In this document: positions 25,958 through 37,900 of the stretch, piece by piece
How the letters are laid out: each line of letters starts with the position of its first letter
Position numbering within the stretch: the first letter of the stretch is position 1
DNA from: an uncultured Eubacteriales bacterium
Lineage (GTDB): Bacteria > Bacillota > Clostridia > Oscillospirales > Acutalibacteraceae
Reading direction: 5' to 3'
Assembly (NCBI GenBank): GCA_934630515.1
Contig: CAKTVV010000004.1
Span: 121,640 to 185,639 of the forward strand
Length of the DNA stretch: 64,000 bases
The notes under the pieces: generated by a model
What the model was told of the DNA's origin: nothing
Seen by the model: the letters and a program-made list of their open reading frames with translations, nothing else
The model's database searches: none
Program-made: the position numbers and the translations under genes

Positions 25958-28600
25958 TTACTCTATGTGTAACAATGCCCGCCGCAGCAGCGCCGTATCC
26001 GCCGCATCGATCGTTCCGTTCCGATCCATGTCGGCATATGCTAATGTCGCCGGTCGATATTCCGTCTCCAGATAGGCGGTATACGCCACCAGATCCCGGA
26101 TGTCCACGGTATCATCTCCGTTGATATCGCCGTATGGATACACCCGGTTCAGACAAATGTCCCGGTAGAACACATAATTATCGTTTGCCAGCGTCAGAGT
26201 GGCGTCCCCGTCGGCAGACGCCGTGAATGCCACCCGCACCGTCAGCCAGCCGTCCGCCTGTCCGAAGTCCGCCAGTGACCACCGAGCATCCCCGATGCTG
26301 CCGGAGATGGCAAAATTTCCATCGCCATAGGAGGTCAGTACCTTGTAGGTAAGCACATATGGCTTTCCGGCGGTTAGCCCGGAGACGGCAGCGTTCACCG
26401 AGCCGCCCTCATAGGTGGCGCCGGTGGGAACCCCCAGCGTGGTCTTCAGCGTGATCTTACCGCAGAAGATCCGTGCATCCTCCGCCATAGCGGAATCGGC
26501 GGGAAGGATCGACCCGTCCCGCAGCGCCGGCGTCTTCACCTCCGGGTATACGAGCTCCCGCAGCGCTATGCTGCGGATGGCGGCGGTGCCGCCCCCGCTG
26601 TTTCGGAAGAAGCCCAGGCGGTACACGATATTGCCATTGGCATCCACCGCCTTGTCTGTGCCGTCGCAGACATACTCGATATGCACCGCCGTCCAGTCGG
26701 TGTTCTCCGCCACCTTGTAGGCATTGAGATCCGTGCGCTTATTGCCATTGGTGCGATCCATCAGATACGGGGTCACATAAGAGCCGCCGGTCTGCACCTC
26801 ATAATCGATGACGTAGGTATGACCGGGGGTCATGGTCAGGCTGTCCCGGTAAAATTCGCCGCCCGTCTCGGTATTCAGCACCCAGACACCGTCGGCGGTT
26901 TGATACCGTCCCGCCGTGTATACCGGCTCATCGTACACGACGGTCCGGGTCACGGCAATATCGTCAAAGAACACCTCACACTTACCGTCGCCGCCGTTCA
27001 CCACCTGGAACAGACGGGTGGAATTGGTGATCGCCCCCGCCGTAAAGGTGTACGACACATCGATCCAGCCGGTATCGTCCTTTGCCCGGTTGATGATGAG
27101 GATATTCTCCATTTTCCCGGAGAAGCCGCACTGTACCACCACCGAAGACGCCGCACCGGTCATGCTCTTGGCATAATACCGGAAGGTCAGGGTATACTCC
27201 TGACCGGCGGTGAATGAGCCGCCGCTGTACTGCCCTTCATAATCCCAGGCGTTTTTACCGGTATACCGCAGCACTTGGTTGGCGGCATTGCAGGGGTCTG
27301 TACCCAGCGAGAATGCCGGACCGTTGCCGGTGTAGTATCCCAGACCCTTGGTGAAATCCTGCTGATAGGTCTCTTCGATCTCATAATAGGGCGTCGTCAG
27401 ATGGGTCACCCGGATATCGTCAAACAGTACCTCGCAGGTGCCGTCGCCGCCGTTCACCACCTGAAACAGACGGGTGGAACTGGCGATCGTTCCCGCCGTA
27501 AAGGTGTAGGAGATCTCCGTCCATTCCGTGCTGTTCACCCGGCTGATCGTCAGAATATTCGTCAGCGTACCGGAGAAGCCGCACTGCACCGTCACCGGAG
27601 AGGTGGCGGTCTTCATATCGATGGCATAATACCGGAAGGTCAGGGTGTATTCCTCACCGGCGGTGAATAAGCTGCCGCTGTACTGCCCCTCATAGTCCCA
27701 GGCATTTTTACCGGTATACCGCAGAGTCTGATTCGCCGGATTCAGCGGGTCGATGCCCAGCGAAAACGCCTTGCCGTTGCCGGTGTAATACCCCAAGCCC
27801 TGCGCAAAATCCTGACTGTACACCGTATACGGCGCTTTTTTCTCGGCAGCATCGGTCACCGCACCGCCATTGGCACGCCAGCCGGCGCTGGTAAAATTGC
27901 TGTCGATCTTATTGGAGCCGTAGGTCGGCTCGGCGCTCTCCTCCACGGTCACATCGTCCAGATAGACCGTACCGGCGCCGTATTCTACCAGCCGGAAATC
28001 CACATACAGGGTATCCAATTGGCTCAGATCTCCATGATCGCCGTAGCTCTCCGGCACGAGGAACCGATAGGAGCGCTGCTCCCAGACGCCGGTGGCGGTG
28101 ATATAGTCCGCCGCATCGGCATGGGCAATGTGAAACAGAGTCACCGGATCGCCGGCATCGTCCAGATACCGCAGAAAGATGTCGCTGTGGAATTTGGCGC
28201 TGTCGGTGGTCTTGCCGTAGTAGGTGAAGGCATACGCCGTCCCCGGCACGGGATTGCGCAGCTCCGCCCGCAGCTCCAGATAGTCGGAGCCGGTATCGGT
28301 GCGTACCACCTGCATGGCATACTGCCCGCCGTGCTTTTCTTCGGTGACCGCCTTGGTGTTATCGGCGTCGATCATTTTATAGAGAGTGGATTTGCTGCCG
28401 TCGGCGGAATACAGCGACCAGCCGTAGATCTCTCCGCACTCGAAATCGCCGTTGGGAAACGCAAACAGGTCATCGGACGTGGTGACAACGGCATTGTCCG
28501 CCGTCACGGCGCCGACGGCACCTGTCGGCAGGCTCATGCAGCCAAATGCCAGCACGACCGCTGCCAGAACCAGGGAAAACGTGCGCAAAAATGGTTTCAT
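25958..28600 (-). CDS. Secreted protein with CBM4/9-like modules and a C-terminal type I dockerin
   Basis: 880 residues. Signal peptide about 1-30 (ends PTGAVGA). Several jelly-roll carbohydrate-binding-like domains follow: FPNGDFECGEIYGWSLYS near residue 48, then two tandem 152-residue copies starting DFAQGLGYYTGNG and DFTKGLGYYTGNG, then two more divergent ones. The last 60 residues are a dockerin with two calcium loops (DINGDDTVDIRD and DMDRNGTIDAAD). No catalytic domain was recognised, so it may be a glycan-binding adaptor. It sits after the two permeases. Its dockerin differs from the three in the 53-63 kb region (different residues after each loop), so its cohesin partner is probably a different one. 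Confidence 0.85.
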   Translation of the reverse strand: MKPFLRTFSLVLAAVVLAFGCMSLPTGAVGAVTADNAVVTTSDDLFAFPNGDFECGEIYGWSLYSADGSKSTLYKMIDADNTKAVTEEKHGGQYAMQVVRTDTGSDYLELRAELRNPVPGTAYAFTYYGKTTDSAKFHSDIFLRYLDDAGDPVTLFHIAHADAADYITATGVWEQRSYRFLVPESYGDHGDLSQLDTLYVDFRLVEYGAGTVYLDDVTVEESAEPTYGSNKIDSNFTSAGWRANGGAVTDAAEKKAPYTVYSQDFAQGLGYYTGNGKAFSLGIDPLNPANQTLRYTGKNAWDYEGQYSGSLFTAGEEYTLTFRYYAIDMKTATSPVTVQCGFSGTLTNILTISRVNSTEWTEISYTFTAGTIASSTRLFQVVNGGDGTCEVLFDDIRVTHLTTPYYEIEETYQQDFTKGLGYYTGNGPAFSLGTDPCNAANQVLRYTGKNAWDYEGQYSGGSFTAGQEYTLTFRYYAKSMTGAASSVVVQCGFSGKMENILIINRAKDDTGWIDVSYTFTAGAITNSTRLFQVVNGGDGKCEVFFDDIAVTRTVVYDEPVYTAGRYQTADGVWVLNTETGGEFYRDSLTMTPGHTYVIDYEVQTGGSYVTPYLMDRTNGNKRTDLNAYKVAENTDWTAVHIEYVCDGTDKAVDANGNIVYRLGFFRNSGGGTAAIRSIALRELVYPEVKTPALRDGSILPADSAMAEDARIFCGKITLKTTLGVPTGATYEGGSVNAAVSGLTAGKPYVLTYKVLTSYGDGNFAISGSIGDARWSLADFGQADGWLTVRVAFTASADGDATLTLANDNYVFYRDICLNRVYPYGDINGDDTVDIRDLVAYTAYLETEYRPATLAYADMDRNGTIDAADTALLRRALLHIE
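26930..27830 (-). repeat. Tandem in-gene duplication, 456-bp period
   Basis: CAGACGGGTGG recurs at 27011 and 27467, a 456-base (152-codon) period covering two copies of a carbohydrate-binding-like module in the dockerin gene. Confidence 0.8.
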
Positions 28601-28663
28601 ACGCTCATGTCCTTTCTGCTGTTTATTTGAATCTGCCGGATCCCATCCGGCGAATACAAGCCC

Positions 28664-29536
28664 TTATTTCAGCCCCTCGGCGGTATCCATTCCCCGCAGG
28701 ATCTGCTTTTGGAAGAAGGCATACAGGATCAGGATGGGCAGCATGGAGATCACCAGACCGGCAAACACCGCCCCGTGCTCATTATTATAGCTGAAAATGC
28801 TGGTCATGCGCTGCACGCCGATGGAGATGGTATAATGCTCCTTGGAGGTCAAAAAGGTCAGCGCTGTGGTGTATTCGTTCCATGTTCCCATAAAGTTCGT
28901 CAGGCACAGGAAAAACAGGATCGGCTTCGTAAAGGGAATGATAATGTCGGTATAGATCTTCCACTCGGTGGCACCGTCGATGACCGCCGCCTCGATGAAG
29001 CTGTTATTGATCCCCCGCATAAAGCCGCTGAGCAGAAATATTCCGCCGGGGATCGCCTGAATGGAATACACCACGATCAGAGTCAGCAGGTTGTCGGTAA
29101 TACCCGATCTCAGCGACTCCAGCTGGAAATACAGCGGCACCAGCACCAGCACCGACGGGATCATCATGGCGATGAAATAAAAGCTCCGGAAAAATCCGCT
29201 CAGACGGAATTTATACTTGGACAGCACATAGGCGGTGGTGGATACAAACAGAAAATACAGCACCACCGTACAGGCCGACAGAAACAGGGTGTTCAGCACA
29301 TACTTGGCCATGTCCGCCTTGACCCAGGCCTTAATGTAATTGACGATATACAGATCCTGGGGCCAGCCCCACACATTTGTCATAAACTCCTTGGGGGTCT
29401 TAAAGGAGGAATACAGCATCCAGATCACCGGAAACAGGATCGTCAGCGCCCAGAGATACAGCAGTATCCGCAGCAGCAGCCGACCGATCACCGTCCCGGC
29501 GGTCTCCCGCTGCAGGAGCCGTCGCTTACCCGCCAT
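28664..29536 (-). CDS. Sugar ABC transporter permease, MalG type
   Basis: 290 residues, six predicted membrane helices beginning at about residue 20. The EAA loop is EAAVIDGATEW near residue 183, followed by the usual Pro-containing strand into a hydrophobic helix. The start at 29536 is one base from the stop of the partner permease (29538), so the pair is translationally coupled. It imports the product of the extracellular enzyme in the same operon (inference). Confidence 0.94.
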   Translation of the reverse strand: MAGKRRLLQRETAGTVIGRLLLRILLYLWALTILFPVIWMLYSSFKTPKEFMTNVWGWPQDLYIVNYIKAWVKADMAKYVLNTLFLSACTVVLYFLFVSTTAYVLSKYKFRLSGFFRSFYFIAMMIPSVLVLVPLYFQLESLRSGITDNLLTLIVVYSIQAIPGGIFLLSGFMRGINNSFIEAAVIDGATEWKIYTDIIIPFTKPILFFLCLTNFMGTWNEYTTALTFLTSKEHYTISIGVQRMTSIFSYNNEHGAVFAGLVISMLPILILYAFFQKQILRGMDTAEGLK

Positions 29537-29537
29537 A

Positions 29538-30446
29538 TTACCGTTCCTCCTTTCGGGAGATCGTCACGTTCACGACCGTGGCGAGGGTCACGCTGATGAG
29601 CATCAGCAGCACCGCCGCCGCATTGGCATACCCCACCTCATAGCTGGTGTAGGCGCTCTTATACACATACAGCCCCATCACCATGGAGCGGGTACCCGGC
29701 CCACCGTTGGTAAAGGGCAGCACCAGGTTCATATTCACCGCCAGAGAGCTGGTAAGAATGGTGACGATCACATACCGGATCTGGGGCAGCACCGCCGGAA
29801 TGGTGATGCTGGTCAGCTGCCGCAGCTGCCCCGCCCCGTCGATCTCCGCCGCCTCATATATCTCCGCCGAGATATTGTTGATAGCGGTGATCAGGATGAT
29901 CATAAAGGAGCCGATACCGCACCAGGATGCCACAAAAATGATGATCGGCAGCGGATAATCCGAGATCCAGCCATTCTGGCTGGTGGCACCGATATGCAGG
30001 AGCTTCAGTATCCCGTCGAACAGCTCCAGATTAAAGAAGAATTTCCACACCATGGAGATTACGATCACCGACAGGATATTCGGCAGATAGTAGAGAAACC
30101 GCAGCGCCAGCTTTTCCGGCTTTTTCAGCCGGATACGGGTGAGGGCGATGGCAAAGGTCACCGCCAGCACCACGATGATCAGCTCTTTGAAAAATACGAT
30201 AAGAATATCGTTGATGACCGATTGATGGAAAACGGAATCCTTCAGGATCCGGACATAGTTCCCCAATCCGATCCACTGCTTTTCCGAATAACCGTCCCAC
30301 TGGGTGAAGCTGTTGACCACCGATTCCGCCACCGGCAGAATGCAGATATACAGATACAACAGGAACACCGGCACCACCCAGAACCACAAAAACCGTTTTT
30401 GAGAGGCGTTCAATGACCCTCTTTTTCGCTGAATCCCCATTTTCAC
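29538..30446 (-). CDS. Sugar ABC transporter permease, MalF type
   Basis: 302 residues, six predicted membrane helices. The EAA loop EAAEIDGAGQLRQL lies near residue 190. Fifteen bases separate it from the solute-binding protein gene. It forms the transmembrane pore with the downstream MalG-type permease. No ATPase gene is in the operon, as is common for CUT1 systems that share one ATPase. Confidence 0.94.
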   Translation of the reverse strand: MKMGIQRKRGSLNASQKRFLWFWVVPVFLLYLYICILPVAESVVNSFTQWDGYSEKQWIGLGNYVRILKDSVFHQSVINDILIVFFKELIIVVLAVTFAIALTRIRLKKPEKLALRFLYYLPNILSVIVISMVWKFFFNLELFDGILKLLHIGATSQNGWISDYPLPIIIFVASWCGIGSFMIILITAINNISAEIYEAAEIDGAGQLRQLTSITIPAVLPQIRYVIVTILTSSLAVNMNLVLPFTNGGPGTRSMVMGLYVYKSAYTSYEVGYANAAAVLLMLISVTLATVVNVTISRKEER

Positions 30447-30461
30447 AGAAAGCCTCCCTCC

Positions 30462-31934
30462 TTAGCCGTGGTAGTCCTGACATGCCTTATCCATCGCCTG
30501 CATAGCTTTGTCCACCGTGGTCTTGCCGTCGGTGAGCGCATTGATCTGATTATAGAAGATCTCGCCCACGTCGCCCCAATCGTCGTGCATATACACGATA
30601 TTAACCTTGCCGCTGTTGACGTATTGCAGCGCCCGTGCCGCCGCCTTCGTCATATGGGTGGTGGCGTTGGTATAGTCGATGTCCGTGCGGGTGCTCATAT
30701 AGCCGAAGCTGGACATGAGCAGCTTCTGGGCGTCCTCCCGATAGAGATACCGCAGGAACGCCTTGGCGTTCTCCGGGTTCTTCGCCTTGGCGGCGATCGC
30801 CATATTCTTTGTGTAGAACACCGCCGTCTGCGGCTGGGCGTCGGTCACCAGCGGCGAGGTCACATAATCCATGTCAAAGGCGGCAGGGGTGGATTTCCGT
30901 ACCTCATCCGCCAGCCACAGACCGTTGGTGATGAACAGCGCCTTATGTCCCAGCCAGCGCACCTGAGAGGTGGTGTGATCCATGGTGGTCGTCCCCGACA
31001 GGACGAAGCCGGTATTGGCGCAATAGTCCCGGTAGCGGGTCAGAATGTCCCGCATCCGTTCGTCGGTGAACGCCGCCGCATCCGCCCGCAGCACCGCATC
31101 CAGATACGCCTGTCCGTAAGCGCCGATGGCGGGCATGATCAGACCGCCGAAGCAATAGCTGGTGTACTGACCGGGGAAGGTGAATGCCGCCGTCCCCGCC
31201 GCCACTGCCTTTTTGGATACCTCCACAAAGTCGCTGTAATGGGTCGGCACCGTCAGCCCCAGCTTTTTCAGATAGGCGGCATCGTACCAGATCCCGTGGG
31301 TCGCCATCATAATGGGGGCGTGATAGTATCTGCCGTCATGCTTCATCAGCGCCCCGGAATTGATGACCGATCTCAGACGGGTATCCGTGCCGTATACATA
31401 GTCATTCTCCAGAATGGAGGTGATGTCCATATACTTGCCGCTGTCCCGGTATACGGCGTCCGGGATACCCGTACCGTCGATCCAGATCATGTCCGGCGGG
31501 TCGTTCTGCATCCACCGGGTGCTCATCTGGGTATTGACCTGAGAGCCGATGATGGCGTTGACCTGCACGCCGGTGGCTTTTTCAAAGGCATTGATCACCT
31601 CGGTCCAGCCCTTATCGGCGGTCTGAGACTCGTTGGTGAAAATTTGAATCTCCAGCTTGCCGGAGAGCTTCGGCTCCTGCCGGGTCGCCGCCGTGGTATG
31701 GGTGGTCTTGCTGCCCGGACGGGCAGCGGCGTGGCTGCCGCCATCGGTGGTTCCGGAGCTCCCCGGCTCCTCTGCGCCGGGGTCGCGGCTCTCATCCGAA
31801 ACCGTCACCGTATCGTAATACACGGTGCTGACGGTGCTCTCCTCATCGCTGTAAATCACCCGGCAGCCACAGGAAACGGCGCACAGCAGCGCCGCCAGAG
31901 CAAAACACCACAGGCGTTTCATCGTATGCTTCAT
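30462..31934 (-). CDS. Sugar ABC transporter solute-binding lipoprotein
   Basis: 490 residues from ATG 31934, chosen for the AAGGAG/GGAGGAAGG site just upstream and the lipoprotein signal; an in-frame extension upstream lies inside the preceding gene. The lipobox is AVSC with Cys near residue 20. A Ser/Thr/Gly-rich linker runs to about residue 85. The family 1 solute-binding domain follows (LEIQIFTNES, DMIWIDGTGIPDAVY, NPENAKAFLRYLY). The start overlaps the stop of the giant surface-enzyme gene as ATGA, a classic translational coupling that ties enzyme and importer together. Confidence 0.93.
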   Translation of the reverse strand: MKHTMKRLWCFALAALLCAVSCGCRVIYSDEESTVSTVYYDTVTVSDESRDPGAEEPGSSGTTDGGSHAAARPGSKTTHTTAATRQEPKLSGKLEIQIFTNESQTADKGWTEVINAFEKATGVQVNAIIGSQVNTQMSTRWMQNDPPDMIWIDGTGIPDAVYRDSGKYMDITSILENDYVYGTDTRLRSVINSGALMKHDGRYYHAPIMMATHGIWYDAAYLKKLGLTVPTHYSDFVEVSKKAVAAGTAAFTFPGQYTSYCFGGLIMPAIGAYGQAYLDAVLRADAAAFTDERMRDILTRYRDYCANTGFVLSGTTTMDHTTSQVRWLGHKALFITNGLWLADEVRKSTPAAFDMDYVTSPLVTDAQPQTAVFYTKNMAIAAKAKNPENAKAFLRYLYREDAQKLLMSSFGYMSTRTDIDYTNATTHMTKAAARALQYVNSGKVNIVYMHDDWGDVGEIFYNQINALTDGKTTVDKAMQAMDKACQDYHG

Positions 31935-34900
31935 TGCTCCTTCCTCCTTTGGCGCTTTTTCGCCAGCACGATCCGCAGGACGATGCCCGCCGCTATCGCC
32001 GCCAGTGCCGTCAGCATCGCCCACAGGGGCAGCTCAAAAGCGCCCAGCACATTCACCGTGCGGGTCTCCACCCGCTTCACCGTTTCCGTATGGGTGCCGT
32101 TTCCGTCGGGGGCGGGTCCATCCGCTCCGGGGTTCGACGTACCATTCCCATCGGGCGTTTTATCCGGTGCGGGCGTTGGCTCCACCGGCGTGACGGGATC
32201 CTCATTGTCTTTTGCGCTCAGCTTCTTAAAGCTGACCTGGATTAAATGGTTCTGCTGAATATCCGTGAGACTCACCGTATCGGCGATGGGCTGCTCCGCT
32301 CCGTTGAGCAGGATCTTGTGGACAGTGTACCCCTCATCCGGGGTGATCTTCAGCTGGAAGCTCCCGCCCCGTGCCACCGGGGTGATCCCGGCGGTAGAAA
32401 TGCAGCCGTGACCGCCCCGTACCGCCGATGTGACCTCGTACCGCTGAGGCTGCTGCAGCCGGAACAGGCGGGTGTCTCCCGACCGGTTCTCATAGGTGAC
32501 GGTATCGGTATCCATGGAGAGGAACTCTCCGGCGAACACATCGTATACGGCGTAGCTCCCGTCCAGATGGAGGGTCTTTGTCCCCGCCGTGGTGGAATGG
32601 AGCGCCACATAGGAGCCGTTATTCCAAATGATGTCGTTGGGGTTATCCGAATAGAAGGTGCCGCCCTGCTGCCCGATGAGGTTGCGCAGCAATTGATAGG
32701 GCAGATTGGCGCTGGCGGAATAGATACTGGTCCAGTCGCCCATATCCTTGATTACCAGTCCGGGCTTATCGGTGCCCACCAGAGTGCCCAGCACCGTCAG
32801 CGAGGGATCCCGGTCGGTATCGGCATAAATCAGAGGATTCTGCTGATCAAAGGAGCCGGCTGCCCCCTGGGGTCCGTACTGCTTACCCACCAGCCCGGCG
32901 GTGATGGTGCTTTCGGCGGTGATCTCCACATTGAGATTGCCCCAGCCCACCTCATAGCACAGCGGGATGCCGGTGATCTCCTCCATGAGATGGATATCGT
33001 TCGTTTTGCCGTCGGACACGCCGTTGGCATAGAGGAACACCACGATCTGTCCATCCTTTTGCAGCTGCTGCCGGATGCCGTCCCGCTCCGCCTGCGTCAT
33101 CTGATAGGAGCAGAAAATAATGTTGATCTTATGCCCCTTGACCTTGCCCGCCGCCAGATTGGACATGAGATACACGTCATAGGACTGGCCGATGCGGTTG
33201 AGCTGCTTGCGCTGCAGCCGGAAGCCGGAATAGGTGATGAAATTGGAGGGATACACCTGACCGTCGGATATCGCCAGAAAATAGGACAGGTATTCATCGT
33301 CGATATAATAGGCGATATCGCTGCCGTCCAGCGTTTTATCCTTATACTGGGACACCAGATATTCGTCGGCGCACACCCGGGAGAGGCTGTAGAACTGATC
33401 GTCGTCGAACCAGCCGCCGTGCATATCAAAGAACCAGATGCCGTTGCCGCTCACCATGGCGTTTGCCACGTTCTTTTTCATTTGCAGCAGCGTTTCCTGC
33501 ATGGTGTGGGTACCGCCCACGCCCTCGTCGGTCTTAGCATCCCAGCTGGTGCCTGCATAGTGCATCACCAGACAGGTGCGGTGATCCTCCTCAATCACCA
33601 CCAGCTTACCGTATGCCTGCACCGCATCCTGACAGCCCATATAGGTGTCCGCCGTGCCCAGCAGCCGCTCGGAATAGTTGGCAGGAGATACGAAAAAGCT
33701 GAAGGTATCCGATTGCAGCAGCTTATAGAAGGAGGTGTGCTGCGCCCCGATGTCCATATAGCTGCCCGCCGAGAACAGATAGCCGTTGAAGCAGCCCAGA
33801 ACGATATTGTTGTTATGGACCTCGTTGATGATATTGCCCCAATACAGCAGCCGCTCCGTGACCACATCGTTGAGAAACAGGTTGTGATCCAGCACCCGCT
33901 TTTGGGTCTCCACATCCACGAAACCGCCGGCGGCGCCCATCTGTCCGCACTCTGCGAAGGTGGGCGGCTGGGCGGTGTCAAAGGTGACCGTGGCATCGTT
34001 CCACGCCGCCCGCAGCGCCTCCACCGTGCCGTACTCCTCCCGCAGCCACGCCCGGAATTTCTGGATCGCCGGCTTGCTGTAATCGGGCGCATAATCGGTG
34101 GTCTTGGCGCCCCAGTACATATTTTCAAAGCTCTTCTCGCTGCACAGGTTGATGCCTACGATGCGGGAATAGTAGCTCTGGGTCTTCATATGCTCCATGA
34201 GCTGCCGCAGCACCTCACCCGCCTCCCGGGTGAATTTCTCCGAGCACGCCGACACCGAGCCGCCCTCGGTATAGGTGGAGAAGGAACCGTCCCGGTTGCT
34301 CACCACCACCCGCTCGTCGGGGTTCTCCTCGATCCACCAGTCGGGGGCATACATACCCACCTGCACGATCAGATAAGCGTCATTGTTGTTGGACAGGGTC
34401 TCATAGATGGGATCGTCAAACGCCTCATAGTCCACTACGCCGTCCGCCGACCAGCAATAGTCATAGTCCGGCTTCCCCAGACAGCCCTGCCGCACCACAT
34501 AGAGCTGGATCCCGGATTTCTTCATGGACGGCTCATAGTCCCGGGTACGGGAATTGCTGTCCGGCCGGGAATAAGCGTAGAACGGCGTCAGTTCCCCGTT
34601 CACCACCAGAGTGGGGGCTCCGTTGACTGTCTCGATCTTGGAGACCGACGCCTCGGTGGACACCTCCTGCTCCAGCGTAAAGCTGATAAATTTCGCATCG
34701 GTTATGTCTTTGTTGGAAATGGAAATATATTTATCGTCCAGCTGGAGGGTATAGCTGCCCGTGGTCAGATAGAACGGCACATCCATCCGGAATTTGACCG
34801 TAAAACGCTCATCCACCGGCCACTTGACCATATCCGTCCGGGTCACCAGCGTCAGCGAGGAGGAGGACACCTTATTGACCGAGTTCTTCTGCCAGATGTC

Positions 34901-37900
34901 CACATTCAGCGGGAAATTGGAGGTAAGAGCGTTGTTCAGCCGGATATCCATGGAGAACTCAAACACTCCGTCCTTGGCCGCTGCACCGTCCCCGTCGATG
35001 GAGAGGATCTCAAAGCTGGTTTCCGAATAGATGGAGGAGTTATAGAAGATCGCACCCCAGGGCGCCACCGGCGGCTTGCCGATGACCCGGCAGGGGATCC
35101 AGCGGGTATCGGCGCTGTCGGGCGTCATCCAGTCGGACACGCCCTCCACCGAGCGGCGGCTTTTCACGCTGGCGTCTGAGGCGCAGATCACCTGGCTGCC
35201 ATTTTGCAGCGTCCATTTTCCGTCGAACAGCAGCGCCGCCTCTGCCGCATTGTTCCACACCTCAAAGCAGAGCACATTCCGCCCCTTTTTCAGATACGGC
35301 TCCAGATACGCCACCTGCACCGACGACCAAGTGTCGCCGCTGGCGCCCATATTGGAGGCGATCTCCGTCCCGTTGACATACAGGGTATAGCGGTCGTCCG
35401 CCGTGAATTGCAGCGGGCAGAACTGCGGCTCTGCGTCCAGATCGATCTCATAGCGGAAATACCGGGACTGATACAGTGCATCGGTGGTGGCTTCCTCCTG
35501 GAACCACACCCAGTTGCCCTTCCAGTCGCCGGCGGTGACCGGCTTGCCCACCATATAGATGAGGATATCGTCCAGCTGCACCGTGCCGGGGCTTCGGGTG
35601 CCGACACGCAGCTGCGCCGTGGTGCAGCTGGGGGCAGTGAAGGACAGCTCAAACACCGTCCAATCTCCGTTGGCGGGCAGCGCCGCCGTCACGGCGTCTG
35701 TCTCCACAGGTCTGCCCGCCCAATCGCTGAAGTGCATTTCCGCCACCGCATCGGTATCGGTCTTATATTTGCCTACCAGATAATACTGATAGGAGGTCTC
35801 CAATGCGGTAGTAGTAAATTCCATATAGTTTTCGCCGCTGCGGTTCACCAGCGTGCCGTAGCCCTCATCCGCCCGGAAGTCTGCGCTGCCCGTCACCGGG
35901 CGGAGCTGCCAGCCGGCGATGTTGCCGTCCTGATCGACGGCGTGGAAATCGTTATGCTCGGCGATGACATCCTTTTCGTTTTCCACGATATCCACAAAGA
36001 GGTCATCCAGCCACAGCTCGTATTCCCCCTCCTGAGAGTAGAACTGCAAAACGGCGCTGGACGCCCCCTCCGGCACCACACTGCGGGTCATGACCTGCGT
36101 CCACTCGCTGATGGCAGAGTCGCTGTTCAGATAGGTCATGGTGCCGTAGGTGATGGAATGAGAGCCGTCGGGCTTATACACCCGGTTGCCGTTATCGTCG
36201 TAGTACACCATATTCAGGCGCAGATTCAGGTGGGGCGAGGCGTTCCTCGACGCCATCCAGAAGGAAAACTCGTAGGTGTTCCCCGGCAGCACAAGAAACC
36301 GGTACGCCGTCTCAAAGGCGTTATAGGAGGTCAGCGATGCCTTGGTGATATGCACGCTGCGGCTGCCGGAATGATAATAGGTCTCATCCGTCTCCACCGT
36401 CGCTTCGGTTGCCCGGGCATCGGTGAAATACCAGTAAGAGGGCATCCCGTCCCCGTCCGTCTCCTCAAAGTCGAAATTCTGGGTAGGGGCGATCTCCCGC
36501 AGGGTAATATCGTCGATATAAAATTCCGTCCCCGCCCCGCTGGTCAAAAACCGCAGGTAGATATACGCAGCATCGTTAGCGACGGTGAACGCTCGCTTCA
36601 CCCGGGTCCAGGCGGTATTTCCCACCATACGCCACTCCCAGCGATAGGTGATATCGCCGGAGGTCTTCTGCAGCCGGTTATCGGTGGCATCCTTATCAAA
36701 GCTGGCGCCGTTGGCAGGCTTGCCGGAGGCATTATACTGTACCGGCTGGATCCAGCCGTTGGCATCGCTGGTGCCGGTCAGCTTCGCCCAGTAGGTGACC
36801 TCATAGGTGGCGGAGGGCTTCACCGGGATCTTCCGGGAGGCGGCATAGGTGATCCCCAGACGGCCTTTGTTTGCCACGCACAGAGCGTTCGACCCATTGT
36901 AGCTTTCGCCCGCCGCAATGCGGATATCGCCGGTGCCGGAGGTAGCCGCCGACCAGTTTTCGGCATCCACATCGTCGCTCTCGAAATCCAGATTATCTCC
37001 CGGATCGGCTTTCTGCTCCGCTATAAACCCGGCATACCAATAGGTCGTCTCCGCTCGGCTCGAATCGGGACGGTTGGCGATCACGATCATCAGCGCCGCC
37101 TGATCCCATCCGGCGGGGATCTGCACGAACGCCGTGACCTTGCGCCATTCGCCGTTGGTGGCATACACAGCCGTGTTCACATCGCTGCCCGCCGAGGTGG
37201 TCAGAATGATGTTGTCGGCGTTGGAGGTGTATTTTTTCTTCTGCAGCACCAGATAGGTGTTGGCGTCAGCGGAGACCGTGGCGTCCGTCTTGACCCAATA
37301 GGTGATCTTATAGGTTTCCCCCTCACGCATAGAGGTGGGCAGATGGCTGAAATTGCAGGATTTTTTATTGTTGTTTACGACCTTGAGCGCCATGCCCCGG
37401 TCGGCATCCCGCTCCAGCCCATAGTTTTTCGCCTGCCCGAGATACTCGGTTTTCCAATCGGTCAACGACAGCAGTGCGCCGTTTTCATCCAGCCGATAGC
37501 GGCTGAAATCCCCATTGGTGATGAGCGCCGGGTCCTTGTCGATCTCCTGCGCCGACACGGCGGCCAGTCGATAGGTGACGGCGTTCTTTCGCCCGATCTG
37601 GAAATCCACCACGGCGTTGCCGTACCCCGCCGGAATGGTGTAGTCGAAGCAGATCAGCTTCCACTGACCGTCGGTCGCCCGCACCCGGCTGTCATAGGTA
37701 TCGGCGGAGGTAAAGGCGATCGCCTCTCCTGTCAGATCCGCCTTGCGCAGCACCATATAAATCTCCGCCAGCGCAGCATCCGCCACATTCGTGCTGACCC
37801 AATAGGAGAACTCGTAGGTCTTGCCCTCCTGTAAATTGGTGGCGGTATGCCGCAGCCGGGGCGCATATCCGATGGAGGCGGGAACCGCCATATCCAGCGT

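Noticed and set aside
31931..32070. Sortase motif at the C-terminus of the giant enzyme
   Set aside because: The tail has a membrane helix and basic residues but no LPxTG-like sequence before it, so plain membrane anchoring is more likely.
32246..35179. 977-codon plus-strand open frame
   Set aside because: Antisense shadow of the giant GH42-like gene; low-complexity Ile/His/Gly/Arg composition and no ribosome site.
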